Origin: Bacillus sp. AFS006103
GTDB lineage: Bacteria > Bacillota > Bacilli > Bacillales > Cytobacillaceae
Assembly: GCA_002559145.1 (NCBI GenBank)
Contig: NTXX01000008.1
Location: forward strand, 37,037-101,036
Direction of reading: 5' to 3'
Length of the DNA stretch: 64,000 bases
Numbering within the stretch: position 1 is the first letter of the stretch; every line of letters starts with the position of its first letter. This document shows positions 7,464 to 16,318 of this stretch, piece after piece. A program made the position numbers and the translations under genes. Under the pieces are notes generated by a model. The model saw nothing but the letters and a program-made list of their open reading frames with translations. It searched no databases and was not told the origin of the DNA.

Positions 7464-7643
7464 ATGTGGGCCTGTGACAGACATATGAAAGAAATATTAA
7501 CCTTCTTAGAAACTCCCCATATTAGTAAAGCTTCCTATCAGATTAAATGTTCACTATGCGATAACCATGCACTTGCAAAAATCTATTATACGCATAAACC
7601 CTTACATTTGAAGGGGAACAAAAAACTTCGTTCGCTGGCTTAG
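7464..7643 (+). CDS. Small CxxH/CxxC-type protein
   Basis: This is a 59-residue protein below the usual length cutoff. It has an N-terminal CDRH (C-x2-H) and a central CSLC (C-x2-C), a pattern that suggests a small zinc-binding fold. Short Bacillus proteins called CxxH/CxxC proteins have the same two motifs at similar positions. CGGGGTGAG lies 3 bases before the ATG. The gene starts 32 bp after the second ferredoxin with no terminator between them, so it is probably cotranscribed. Its function is unknown. Confidence 0.6.
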   Translation: MWACDRHMKEILTFLETPHISKASYQIKCSLCDNHALAKIYYTHKPLHLKGNKKLRSLA

Positions 7644-7714
7644 CTTGTTAGGCAACCCACAACTAGATTTATTGTTAAAAAGTAGTAGGATCTGACACTG
7701 AAATAAACATATAC

Positions 7715-7749
7715 AAAAAAGCGATGAGATTTCTGCTCATCGCTTTTTT
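7715..7749. terminator. Bidirectional terminator
   Basis: AAAAAAGCGATGAG pairs with CTCATCGCTTTTTT over a 7-nt loop. It ends the rightward cluster and the leftward CAP-domain gene. Confidence 0.9.
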
Positions 7750-7771
7750 GTGTAATATATGCTTTTCAAGT

Positions 7772-8920
7772 TTACTCCTTCGCAAAAAAGTTTTCTGTAT
7801 AGTAGGGCTGTGATTCATTATTAAAAGCTACACCTACCCCTAAAAACCCGTAATCCTCTCGCAAAATATTTTCTCGATGTCCGAGGGAGTTCATTAATCC
7901 TTCATGGGCGAATATGCTGCTAAACTGACCATAGGCGAGGTTTTCACCGGCTAAGTAAAAGCTGATATCATCCTCTTTCATTCGGTCAAACGGTGATTCT
8001 CCCTTAAGATTCGTGTGATCAAAGTAATTATTGACCGCCATATCGGTGCTATGTTTTCGAGCTGTTCCTCGGACATGTTCATCCCATGTTAGAATTGGAA
8101 GCTGATGCTTGACTCGAGCAGCATTAGTCAAATCGAATAATTGGTATTCAAAACCTTCCTTTAAGGCGGAATTGGCCTTAGTATAAAAATCTGTTTTCTT
8201 TTCTTCAAAGTCTTTACGGATTAATTGCATCGCTGTTACCGTATTATCCTCATGTTTGTCATAAAAGATGGTTACATATGTTCCTTTAAGTAAGAACATA
8301 TCATAGTCACTATTTTCCTGTAATTGATATATGGTCAACCCTTTTTGAATTTTCGTTAAAGGTTCCCCTAGTTTTGAACGAACATCTTTCTTTGAACTGC
8401 CCATTTTGATTCCATTCGTTGAAGCAATCAAATCTTGGTTTGTGTATAATCCTGCTGCCTTGTTAGTTTTATCATACATGACCATAAAAAAATCATGGTA
8501 ATCTTCGTGATAGGTGTACCACTTTGTTCCATATTCATTTAGTGAAGACCGGTTTGCCTTGCCTATATTATGATCAATATCTTCTTTTAGATTCCCAAGT
8601 TCAATATTATTGATTGAAAAAACTTGTTCCGTCGGGGTTGTTAACTCTACTTTTTCGACTTCATTCGGCTGCTGTTGCGGCTCTTGTTTCGTGAAAGGAA
8701 GTTCATCCATCTGAAAACCAAGCTGATCCGCTAATTGTTGAATTTTTTCATATAAACTAGTAAGCGTATCTGATAAGGCAGTGTTATCTATGCCACTTAT
8801 TTCAGATTGAACCGAATCAATCGTCTTTTTGACATCTGTATTTTCCAACTGTTTATCAACAACAGGTAATGAAAATTTAAATAATAGTAAAAACGAGATG
8901 ATCGCAAGTAATCGAACCAT
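7772..8920 (-). CDS. CAP-domain (SCP/PR-1-like) exported protein, YlbC-like
   Basis: This 382-residue protein is probably membrane-anchored or secreted through its N-terminal hydrophobic segment (residues 3-20). Residues of roughly 100-240 resemble the CAP-associated domain of Bacillus YlbC. The C-terminal 120 residues form a CAP domain, with LTWDEHVRGTARKHSTDM, YFDHTNLKGESPFDR, GENLAYG and SLGHRENIL motifs. CAP proteins are extracellular and of uncertain biochemical function; they are common in sporulating Bacillaceae. The gene is monocistronic, between a strong terminator and the 2-hydroxyacid dehydrogenase. Confidence 0.88.
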   Translation of the reverse strand: MVRLLAIISFLLLFKFSLPVVDKQLENTDVKKTIDSVQSEISGIDNTALSDTLTSLYEKIQQLADQLGFQMDELPFTKQEPQQQPNEVEKVELTTPTEQVFSINNIELGNLKEDIDHNIGKANRSSLNEYGTKWYTYHEDYHDFFMVMYDKTNKAAGLYTNQDLIASTNGIKMGSSKKDVRSKLGEPLTKIQKGLTIYQLQENSDYDMFLLKGTYVTIFYDKHEDNTVTAMQLIRKDFEEKKTDFYTKANSALKEGFEYQLFDLTNAARVKHQLPILTWDEHVRGTARKHSTDMAVNNYFDHTNLKGESPFDRMKEDDISFYLAGENLAYGQFSSIFAHEGLMNSLGHRENILREDYGFLGVGVAFNNESQPYYTENFFAKE

Positions 8921-9015
8921 GAACTTTCCTCCATTCTTATTAGAATTCTAACCAAATTAAATAAAATGTATAAGTAATATGCTTAGGGGACAAAATATGC
9001 TCGGCATTCTTAACA

Positions 9016-9054
9016 AAAAAATCCCTACTATCTAGAAAGATAGAAGGGATTTTT
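9016..9054. terminator. Bidirectional terminator
   Basis: AAAAATCCCT and AGGGATTTTT form the outer stem, with an inner ATCT/AGAT pair. It terminates the leftward 2-hydroxyacid dehydrogenase gene upstream of the CAP gene. Confidence 0.85.
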
Positions 9055-9095
9055 GAATATAAATTCTCTGAATCTGTCTGTTTCTATTGATTAAA

Positions 9096-10070
9096 TCAAT
9101 CCAAAACCTCAGGATTAATCAGGTTTTTTGGATGTTTCCCCGTGAGTCCCGCTAATAGATTCTCTACCGCAAGCTGAGCCATTTTATATTCCGTTTCATG
9201 AGTAGACGAGCCAATATGCGGGGTCGTCACCACATTCGGATACTGGAGCAGTGGATGTTCCGCACTCACCGGCTCTCTCTGGAATACATCGATTGCGGCT
9301 CCGTGAATTTCGTTTGTTTTTATTGCCTCAATAAGTGCTTTTTCATCTACTGTTTTTCCACGCGAACCGTTTACAAAAATAGCGGACTTTTTCATCAATT
9401 TAAATTCTCGTTCACCGATTAAATTTTCTGTTTCCGGTATGAGCGGGGTCATTAAACAAACAAAATCTGCTTCCTTAAGTAAGGTATCAAGCTCCGAGTA
9501 GACAGCATTATATTTTTTCTCCGCCTCAAGGTTTCGGGTCCGATTGTGGTATAGAATATTCATATCAAAACCTAAATGCCCACGCTTAGCAATTAACGAC
9601 CCGATTTTTCCCATCCCAATAATTCCTAAGGTTTTGTGATGGACATCAATAGCATACTCGTTTCGGGTTAAATGCTGCTTCCAATGTCCTGCCTTCACGA
9701 ACCGGTCTAGTTCAGGGATGCGTCGTGCTGCAGCCAGTAATATACCGAAAATCGCATCTGCCGTTGTATCCTCTAAGACACCTGGTGTGTTAGTTCCCAT
9801 TACACCCCGTTTAGTCATCTCACCAATAGCAAGGTTATTAAATCCAGTCGAGTTATTTGAGACAATTTTCAAACTCGGGGCACAATCTAGTAATTCTTTA
9901 TCGACTGGAAGGGCTAGGCCGACAATTCCTTCGGCATGCTTGAGAGCTTGTAAAAAGTCTGGGTCTATCTTGGGATTGATTTTTTCAAAAATATCTACAT
10001 CAAAACGATCTCTCAAATGATCTAGGGTTTCAGAGAATTCAAAGTTATAGGCAAGTATTTTTCTTTTCAT
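9096..10070 (-). CDS. D-isomer-specific 2-hydroxyacid dehydrogenase
   Basis: This 324-residue NAD(P)-dependent dehydrogenase reduces 2-keto acids such as glyoxylate, hydroxypyruvate or 2-ketogluconate. The Rossmann motif GIIGMGKIGSLIAKRG lies near residue 149. The catalytic triad Arg (NGSRGK), Glu (FQREPV) and His (TPHIGSS) is visible in order at roughly 235, 264 and 282. It most resembles Bacillus YvcT-type glyoxylate/2-ketogluconate reductases. It is divergent from patB with a 167-bp gap. The exact substrate cannot be told from sequence. Confidence 0.92.
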   Translation of the reverse strand: MKRKILAYNFEFSETLDHLRDRFDVDIFEKINPKIDPDFLQALKHAEGIVGLALPVDKELLDCAPSLKIVSNNSTGFNNLAIGEMTKRGVMGTNTPGVLEDTTADAIFGILLAAARRIPELDRFVKAGHWKQHLTRNEYAIDVHHKTLGIIGMGKIGSLIAKRGHLGFDMNILYHNRTRNLEAEKKYNAVYSELDTLLKEADFVCLMTPLIPETENLIGEREFKLMKKSAIFVNGSRGKTVDEKALIEAIKTNEIHGAAIDVFQREPVSAEHPLLQYPNVVTTPHIGSSTHETEYKMAQLAVENLLAGLTGKHPKNLINPEVLD

Positions 10071-10237
10071 AAGTTAATAGTCTCTTCTCCTTTAAGAATA
10101 TATCTTTAAAGTGACATAGAATTTTTAAAGAGTCAATATTTAGAAAATGAAAAAAGCACAACGTTTTTGAAGAAGTGGATGGAAGCATATAAAAAGTGTT
10201 AGGATACAAGTAATAACTAGTTGAAAGGTGGATTTAC

Positions 10238-11428
10238 ATGAAATATAACTTTGATGAAATTGTCAACCGAAGAGGAACCTATTCAATTAAATGGGATGGC
10301 GGGGAGCTACTTAAAGAGATTGGCCTAACTGATCGGTATGATGAAGAAACGATTCCATTGTTCACAGCTGATATGGATCTACCTGTACCCCAGCCGTTAA
10401 TAGAGGCTTTACATAAGACTGTCGACCACCGGATTTTTGGTTATACCATCTTTCCAAAAGAGTATTTTGAAGCTATCCAGCTTTGGTTTAAAAAGAGACA
10501 CGATTGGGATATTCCACAGGAAGATATCAGCTTTAGCCCTGGAACGGTACATGCTCTAAATGTAGCGGTGAAGGCATTAACTAATCCAGGAGATGGCATC
10601 ATTATTCAACGACCTGTTTATCCACCGTTTACTTCCGCGATTGAAGCAAACGGACGAAAAGTCATGAATAATGCACTTAAAGTAAATAGTGACGGCTATT
10701 TTCAAATTGATTTTGAAGATTTTGAAGCGAAGGCAAAAGACGAGACGACGAAAATGTTTATTTTATGTAACCCCCATAATCCAACGGGAAGGGTGTTTAC
10801 TAAGGAAGAACTTAGAAAATTAGCTGATATTTGTGCGAAACATGATGTTCTGATCGTTGCGGATGAAATTCACGGTGATTTAGTTCGCCGCAATCAAACC
10901 TTTATTCCAATTGCAAAAGCTACCGACCATGGTGAGCGTATTATTACGTTTACAGCCATCAATAAAACGTTCAATGTCGCTGGACTTCATTGCACAAATG
11001 TGATTATCTCCAATCCGGAACTTAGAAAAACCTACAATACCGTCATGGGAATGCATTTACCTTCTCCATTCACCGTTTCTGCACTGATTGCCGTCTACAA
11101 TGAAGGAGAAGAGTGGTTAGAGCAGTTGAAGGACTATATTGATGGGACAATGGAATGGGCTGTCCAATTTCTAGCGGAGAAAATGCCGAAAGTAAAGGTG
11201 AGAATTCCAGAGGGAACCTATATCATGTGGATGGATTTTAGTGAATACGGCCTTTCGCCAGATGAAGTCCATGACCGAATCTATAATAAAGCGAATGTCC
11301 TTCTTGAAGATGGAAAGATGTTTGGCGAAGAAGGGTTACAGTGGCAAAGAATTTGTATCCCGTCGCCTCGCCCCTTAATTCAGGAAGCGTTTGAAAGGAT
11401 TGCTAGAGAATTCAAGGACGTACGATAG
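10238..11428 (+). CDS. patB: PatB/MalY-type cystathionine beta-lyase (C-S lyase)
   Basis: This 396-residue fold-type I PLP enzyme cleaves C-S bonds of cystathionine or cysteine conjugates to pyruvate, ammonia and a thiol. Family marks are the N-terminal NRRGTYSIKWD, LFTADMDLPVP near residue 45, the CNPHNPTG motif near 176, ADEIHGDL near 207, and the PLP-lysine in TAINKTFN near 240. The C-terminal arginine segment (CIPSPRP) is present. AAAGGTGG precedes the ATG. It is followed after 34 bp by the NAD(P)HX repair gene. Length and motifs match Bacillus PatB. Confidence 0.92.
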   Translation: MKYNFDEIVNRRGTYSIKWDGGELLKEIGLTDRYDEETIPLFTADMDLPVPQPLIEALHKTVDHRIFGYTIFPKEYFEAIQLWFKKRHDWDIPQEDISFSPGTVHALNVAVKALTNPGDGIIIQRPVYPPFTSAIEANGRKVMNNALKVNSDGYFQIDFEDFEAKAKDETTKMFILCNPHNPTGRVFTKEELRKLADICAKHDVLIVADEIHGDLVRRNQTFIPIAKATDHGERIITFTAINKTFNVAGLHCTNVIISNPELRKTYNTVMGMHLPSPFTVSALIAVYNEGEEWLEQLKDYIDGTMEWAVQFLAEKMPKVKVRIPEGTYIMWMDFSEYGLSPDEVHDRIYNKANVLLEDGKMFGEEGLQWQRICIPSPRPLIQEAFERIAREFKDVR

Positions 11429-11462
11429 AAAGATAGTAAGGATGTTAAAGGAGGGGTGAAAT

Positions 11463-13010
11463 TTGTTTGCCGCGGGTCAAAAGGATATGCAGAAAATGGA
11501 TCAGTTTACCATGGAGAAGGTTGGCTTACCTGGTGTGGTATTAATGGAAAATGCCGGAGCGAAAGTGGTTGAGGAAATACTTGCAAGTTCACCTTGTAAA
11601 AATCCTAGAGTAATTGTGCTTGCTGGTGGTGGAAATAATGGCGGGGACGGTTTTGTCATCGCCCGCCGTCTGTCCGATATTGGTCTTAAGCCTCTGGTGT
11701 GTTTGTTAATTACCCCCGAACGAATCAAAGGAGATGCGAAAGTACATTTTGATGTGTATCTTAACAGACAATTACCGATTTTCCTTCTACACGAACAGAC
11801 GCTGGCTGCACTTCAAAATGAATTAAATCAGGCAGACATTATCATTGATGCCATTTTAGGGACAGGGGTGAACGGAGCTGTAAAAGAACCTTTGAGCCAA
11901 GTTATCGAGATGGTCAATGAATTTAATGGGGAAAAATTAGTCATTTCTGTCGACATACCTTCAGGTGTGAACAGCGAAAATGGAAAAGTGGACGGACTAG
12001 CAATAAAAGCAACAAAGACAATTACGTTTGTTTTTCCTAAAAAGGGCTTCTTTCTGAATGAAGGATCAAAGTTTATCGGGGAGTGGAAGGCGGTTGACAT
12101 TTCCGTTCCCCCTTCGTGTGCTGCGGAACTTGGACTGGTCATGCCTAAACTGATTTCGGAGGATCTTGTTAAATCTTCTGTTCCCATTCGACCTAAGCAT
12201 GGGCATAAGGGGACGTTTGGTCATGTCTTGATCGTAGGCGGGTCACGTAACTATGTCGGCGCGCCCATTTTCTCTGCTAAGGCAGCCCTGCATTCCGGAG
12301 CGGGATTAGTCACATTAGCCGTTCCTGAAAATATTTATCCAATGGCTGCCATCCAAAACCCGGAATCCTTACTTTTACCACTACCTGAGGATAACGGACA
12401 TATCGCTGAAAGATCAGTTGATGTCCTGGTACCTGTGCTTGAGCAATTTGATAGTATCGCAATCGGTCCTGGATTGGGGCGCTTCTCCGGTGGCGAGGTG
12501 TGGATTCAATCGATCCTAACTGCTCTTCAACTCCAACCTGTTGTTATTGATGCTGATGGTTTATATTTGTTTCGGAATCAATTGGATATTGTCCGTAGCT
12601 ATCAGGGACCAGTGATATTTACCCCGCATCCAGGGGAAATGGCTCGTCTCATCAATAAAACGGTAAAAGAAGTGGAAGCGGATCGCCTTGAAATCGCTGC
12701 CGCTTTTGCGAAGGATTATCGAGTTTATTTGCTTTTAAAGGGGCATCGCTCCATAATCGCCACTCCTGATGGTGACCTATACATAAATCCGTACGGCCAT
12801 GATGCGCTTGGAAAAGGTGGGAGCGGTGATGTATTGACAGGGCTGATTACTTCCTTTCTTGCCCAGGGTGCTTCGCCCTTACATGCCCTGATTTCAGCCA
12901 GTTACTTCCATGCGAGAGCTGGTGAGGAAAAGGCAAAAGTTCTTTCTCATTATGGAGTAGGACCGTTCGATCTTATTGATGGAGTGAGAGACCAATTGAA
13001 TCAGTTTTAG
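11463..13010 (+). CDS. nnr: Bifunctional NAD(P)H-hydrate epimerase/dehydratase
   Basis: This 515-residue metabolite-repair enzyme epimerises and dehydrates damaged NADHX/NADPHX. The N-terminal epimerase (YjeF_N) domain shows VLMENAG near residue 25 and GGGNNGGDGFVIAR near 54. The C-terminal ADP-dependent dehydratase (ribokinase-like) domain shows GHKGTFGHVLIVGGS near 242, FTPHPGE near 389 and GKGGSGDVLTG near 452. The TTG start is supported by AAAGGAGGGGTG just upstream. It is probably cotranscribed with patB. A weak hairpin follows the stop. Confidence 0.95.
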   Translation: MFAAGQKDMQKMDQFTMEKVGLPGVVLMENAGAKVVEEILASSPCKNPRVIVLAGGGNNGGDGFVIARRLSDIGLKPLVCLLITPERIKGDAKVHFDVYLNRQLPIFLLHEQTLAALQNELNQADIIIDAILGTGVNGAVKEPLSQVIEMVNEFNGEKLVISVDIPSGVNSENGKVDGLAIKATKTITFVFPKKGFFLNEGSKFIGEWKAVDISVPPSCAAELGLVMPKLISEDLVKSSVPIRPKHGHKGTFGHVLIVGGSRNYVGAPIFSAKAALHSGAGLVTLAVPENIYPMAAIQNPESLLLPLPEDNGHIAERSVDVLVPVLEQFDSIAIGPGLGRFSGGEVWIQSILTALQLQPVVIDADGLYLFRNQLDIVRSYQGPVIFTPHPGEMARLINKTVKEVEADRLEIAAAFAKDYRVYLLLKGHRSIIATPDGDLYINPYGHDALGKGGSGDVLTGLITSFLAQGASPLHALISASYFHARAGEEKAKVLSHYGVGPFDLIDGVRDQLNQF

Positions 13011-13036
13011 AAAGGCAGCGAATCAGCTGTCTTTCT
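13009..13036 (+). terminator. Weak terminator hairpin
   Basis: AGAAAGGCAGC pairs with GCTGTCTTTCT around a short loop at the end of the repair-enzyme gene. There is no proper T run, so confidence is moderate. Confidence 0.45.
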
Positions 13037-13064
13037 AAATGTTATTTTGGTATAATAAAATAAA

Positions 13065-13078
13065 TGTAAACGTTTTCA
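13065..13078. promoter_or_regulatory. cre site (CcpA operator)
   Basis: TGTAAACGTTTTCA fits the Bacillus cre consensus TGWAANCGNTNWCA at every position. It lies 9 bp downstream of a TATAAT (13051-13056) and 180 bp before a small gene that precedes adhE, so carbon catabolite control of this region is likely. Confidence 0.7.
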
Positions 13079-13172
13079 AATTTGAGTAATTTATATGCCG
13101 ATATTATCATTGAAAACACTGATTTTTAAGGACTTGGACCTAATTTAAGCAAAAGTAACCACATTTCACACT

Positions 13173-13190
13173 TTGTTCAATACTTCACAA
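13173..13190. promoter_or_regulatory. Rex-like operator, degenerate
   Basis: TTGTTCAATACTTCACAA matches the Rex consensus TTGTGAAWWWWTTCACAA in both outer arms, with two or three inner mismatches. It lies upstream of the small gene at 13249. Confidence 0.45.
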
Positions 13191-13248
13191 ACTATTATCT
13201 AAAATTCATGCTATGATAAATCCATAAACAAACAAGGAGTGATAAGAC

Positions 13249-13476
13249 ATGATGGTTTGTGAATGGAAAACCTTCTCTACCGATTCTGAAACTTATTCCC
13301 TAGAAACATTTGAAAAAGCAGTTGGGGACGAATTTGAGGCAATGTATTTTAAGGACAATGAAGAAATCCCCGCCTATATCTGGACCGTAAATTATGTGAT
13401 CATGGTTAAAAAGTATTCGAAGATTCTTAATGACATTTTATTTGAAAAGATTCCACGCAATCCTGTCTGTGAATAG
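13249..13476 (+). CDS. Small hypothetical protein upstream of adhE
   Basis: This is a 75-residue acidic, aromatic-rich soluble protein with no family I recognise. AAGGAGTGA precedes two consecutive ATG codons; the first is taken. It has no membrane segment and a single cysteine near each end. It lies between a cre site and a Rex-like box upstream and strong Rex boxes downstream, so it may be expressed under low oxygen like adhE. There is a 160-bp gap to adhE. No function is proposed. Confidence 0.6.
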   Translation: MMVCEWKTFSTDSETYSLETFEKAVGDEFEAMYFKDNEEIPAYIWTVNYVIMVKKYSKILNDILFEKIPRNPVCE

Positions 13477-13524
13477 TAAGTTCCACAATAGTCAACTGGA
13501 GAGTTATTATTTTTTTAGTTCAAT

Positions 13525-13542
13525 ATGTGAAACGTTTCACAA
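13525..13542. promoter_or_regulatory. Rex operator, distal to adhE
   Basis: The core TGTGAAACGTTTCACA (13526-13541) is a perfect palindrome with Rex-type arms. A nearly identical sequence occurs before the formate/nitrite transporter at 39526. Its centre also resembles a cre core. Confidence 0.7.
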
Positions 13543-13592
13543 ATAGACCGAACATCTAAAGAGAATACCAGACGATATTTTTTTAAAGAAAC

Positions 13593-13610
13593 TTGTGAAA
13601 AAATTCACAA
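13593..13610. promoter_or_regulatory. Rex operator, proximal to adhE
   Basis: TTGTGAAAAAATTCACAA is an exact match to the Rex consensus, 27 bases before the adhE start. Rex releases this box when the NADH/NAD ratio rises under oxygen limitation. Confidence 0.85.
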
Positions 13611-13636
13611 ACACTTAATCAAATGGAGGTATTACG

Positions 13637-16240
13637 ATGGCAGTAGTTGAAAAGGCAGTTAAAGAAAAGCAAGATGTAACGAAAATGATTAATGGTTTGG
13701 TGGAAAACGGGCTTAAAGCATTGGGTGAATTCCGCACCTTTGATCAAGATATGATTAATGTTATTGTCAAAGAAATGGCCTTAGCGGGTCTTGACCAACA
13801 TATGCAGCTTGCAAAGCTTGCCGTTGAAGAAACAGGACGAGGCGTATACGAAGATAAAATTATCAAAAATATGTTTGCGACCGAATATGTTTATCATAAT
13901 ATCAAGTATGATAAAACAGTTGGTATCATTAACGAAAATGAACACGAAGGAATGATTGAAATTGCGGAACCGGTCGGGGTTATTGCCGGGGTAACACCTG
14001 TAACCAACCCAACATCGACAACCATGTTTAAAGCACTCATTTCGATAAAAACAAGAAATCCAATCATTTTTGCTTTCCATCCATCAGCACAGAAATGCAG
14101 TAGTGAAGCAGCCAGAGTGCTTAGAGATGCAGCTATTAAGGCAGGAGCGCCAGAAAATTGCATTCAATGGATTGAAGCACCATCACTTGAAGCAACTCAA
14201 GCTCTAATGAACCATCCGAAAATTTCGTTAATTCTTGCCACAGGCGGTGCCGGAATGGTGAAATCTGCTTACAGTTCAGGTAAGCCTGCTCTAGGTGTAG
14301 GACCAGGAAATGTCCCTTGTTATATTGAAAAAACAGCAAATCTTCATCAAGCAGTAAATGACTTGATTTTATCGAAAACGTTCGACAATGGGATGATTTG
14401 TGCTTCCGAACAAGCAGTCATTATTGATAAAGAAATTTACGACGATGTAAAAAAAGAAATGATTGCCAATAATTGTTACTTTCTAAATGAAGAAGAAAAA
14501 GCAAAGGTTGAAAAATTAGTCATTAATGAACAATCCTGTGCGGTTAATCCAGTAATTGTTGGGATGGCTGCTTCAAAAATTGCACAGTTGGCAGGAGTTA
14601 AGGTTCCTGATGATACAAAGATCCTTATCGCAGAATTAAAAGGTGTCGGTCCAGGATACCCACTTTCAAGGGAAAAATTGAGCCCAGTGCTTGCTTGTTA
14701 CAAGGTAAACGGGGTTGAGGAAGGATTAAAAAGAGCAGAAGAAATGTTGGACTTTGGCGGGTTAGGTCACTCAGCTGTGATTCATACTACCGACCAAACG
14801 GTGATTAAAAAGTTTGGCCTGCGGATGAGAGCTGGACGCATTATTGTCAATGCTCCATCATCACAAGGTGCGATCGGTGATATTTACAATGCCTATATGC
14901 CGTCCTTAACCCTCGGATGCGGTACGTATGGCGGAAACTCTGTCTCTACGAACGTGGGTACTATTCACTTAATCAATATTAAAAAAGTGGCGAAAAGGAA
15001 TATAAATATGCAATGGTTTAAAGTACCATCTAAAATTTATTTCGAGAAAAATTCAACACAATATCTTGCAAAAATGCCGAAAATATCAAAAGCATTTATT
15101 GTAACCGACCCTGGAATGGTGAAATTAGGCTATGTTGATAAAGTTCTGTATTATTTAAGAAAGCGTCAAGATTATGTTCACTGTGAAATTTTCTCAGAGG
15201 TTGAACCAGATCCATCGATTGAAACCGTGATGAAGGGTGCAGAAATGATGGCTAACTTCCAGCCAGATGTTATCATTGCATTAGGCGGCGGTTCCGCAAT
15301 GGATGCGGCCAAAGGGATGTGGCTGTTCTATGAACATCCAGATACAGAATTCTTTGGCTTAAAACAAAAATTCTTAGATATTCGAAAACGAATTGTTAAA
15401 TATCCGAATCTCGGCCAAAGGGCACAATTTGTAGCCATTCCTACCACTTCTGGAACAGGCTCGGAAGTAACATCATTCTCGGTAATTACGGATAAAGAGG
15501 CAAATATTAAATATCCGCTTGCTGATTATGAATTGACTCCTGACGTAGCCATTATCGATCCGCAGTTTGTGATGACGGTGCCTAAACATATTACCGCTGA
15601 TACAGGATTGGATGTATTGACACACGCGATTGAAGCTTATGTCTCTTGTATGGCTAATGATTTTACTGATGGTCTTGCCATTAAAGCAATCCAGCTTGTA
15701 TTTGAGTATCTGCCAAGAGCCTACAAAAACGGTCAGGATGAAGAAGCTCGTGAAAAGGTTCATAATGCTTCAACCATTGCCGGGATGGCCTTTGCAAATG
15801 CATTTTTAGGAATTAACCATAGTCTTGCTCATAAACTCGGAGCAGAATTCCATATTGCACACGGACGGGCGAATGCTGTGCTTATGCCGCATGTTATTCG
15901 CTATAATGCAACCAAGCCGAAGAAATTCACTGCCTTTCCGAAGTACAATCATTTCAAAGCTGACAAACGGTATGCTGAAATCGCTAGAATACTAGGTTTA
16001 CCTGCAAGCACTACTGAGGAAGGTGTAGAAAGTCTGGTTCAAGCCATTATTAAATTGGCAAAAGAACTTGAAGTTCCAATGAGCCTTGAAGCAAATAATA
16101 TTAATAAAGCCGCATTCGAAAGCAAGGTTGATTACCTAGCAGACCGGGCATTTGAAGACCAATGTACCACTGCCAATCCTAAGCTTCCATTAGTTACTGA
16201 ATTAGCTGAAATTTACCGCCAAGCTTATAAAGGGGTATAA
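13637..16240 (+). CDS. adhE: Bifunctional acetaldehyde-CoA/alcohol dehydrogenase
   Basis: This 867-residue fermentative enzyme reduces acetyl-CoA to acetaldehyde and then to ethanol with NADH. The N-terminal aldehyde dehydrogenase domain (about 1-440) has GVTPVTNPTSTTMFK near residue 117 and the catalytic cysteine in GMICASEQA near 255. The C-terminal iron-dependent alcohol dehydrogenase domain has ALGGGSAMDAAK near 552, TTSGTGSEVT near 600, and iron-ligand histidines in THAIEAYV and HSLAHKLG...HGRANAV. The length is normal for AdhE. GGAGG precedes the ATG. Two Rex boxes upstream indicate induction by redox imbalance. It is monocistronic, with a strong terminator. Confidence 0.97.
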   Translation: MAVVEKAVKEKQDVTKMINGLVENGLKALGEFRTFDQDMINVIVKEMALAGLDQHMQLAKLAVEETGRGVYEDKIIKNMFATEYVYHNIKYDKTVGIINENEHEGMIEIAEPVGVIAGVTPVTNPTSTTMFKALISIKTRNPIIFAFHPSAQKCSSEAARVLRDAAIKAGAPENCIQWIEAPSLEATQALMNHPKISLILATGGAGMVKSAYSSGKPALGVGPGNVPCYIEKTANLHQAVNDLILSKTFDNGMICASEQAVIIDKEIYDDVKKEMIANNCYFLNEEEKAKVEKLVINEQSCAVNPVIVGMAASKIAQLAGVKVPDDTKILIAELKGVGPGYPLSREKLSPVLACYKVNGVEEGLKRAEEMLDFGGLGHSAVIHTTDQTVIKKFGLRMRAGRIIVNAPSSQGAIGDIYNAYMPSLTLGCGTYGGNSVSTNVGTIHLINIKKVAKRNINMQWFKVPSKIYFEKNSTQYLAKMPKISKAFIVTDPGMVKLGYVDKVLYYLRKRQDYVHCEIFSEVEPDPSIETVMKGAEMMANFQPDVIIALGGGSAMDAAKGMWLFYEHPDTEFFGLKQKFLDIRKRIVKYPNLGQRAQFVAIPTTSGTGSEVTSFSVITDKEANIKYPLADYELTPDVAIIDPQFVMTVPKHITADTGLDVLTHAIEAYVSCMANDFTDGLAIKAIQLVFEYLPRAYKNGQDEEAREKVHNASTIAGMAFANAFLGINHSLAHKLGAEFHIAHGRANAVLMPHVIRYNATKPKKFTAFPKYNHFKADKRYAEIARILGLPASTTEEGVESLVQAIIKLAKELEVPMSLEANNINKAAFESKVDYLADRAFEDQCTTANPKLPLVTELAEIYRQAYKGV

Positions 16241-16247
16241 TAATCTT

Positions 16248-16302
16248 AGCCAATACGAAAAATCAAACTAATTGGTTTTTCGTATTGGCTTTTTATTTTT
16301 TA
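16248..16302 (+). terminator. Terminator after adhE
   Basis: AGCCAATACGAAAAA pairs perfectly with TTTTTCGTATTGGCT (16276-16290), followed by a long T-rich tail. Confidence 0.9.
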
Positions 16303-16318
16303 GAAGAGGGTGGATTTT

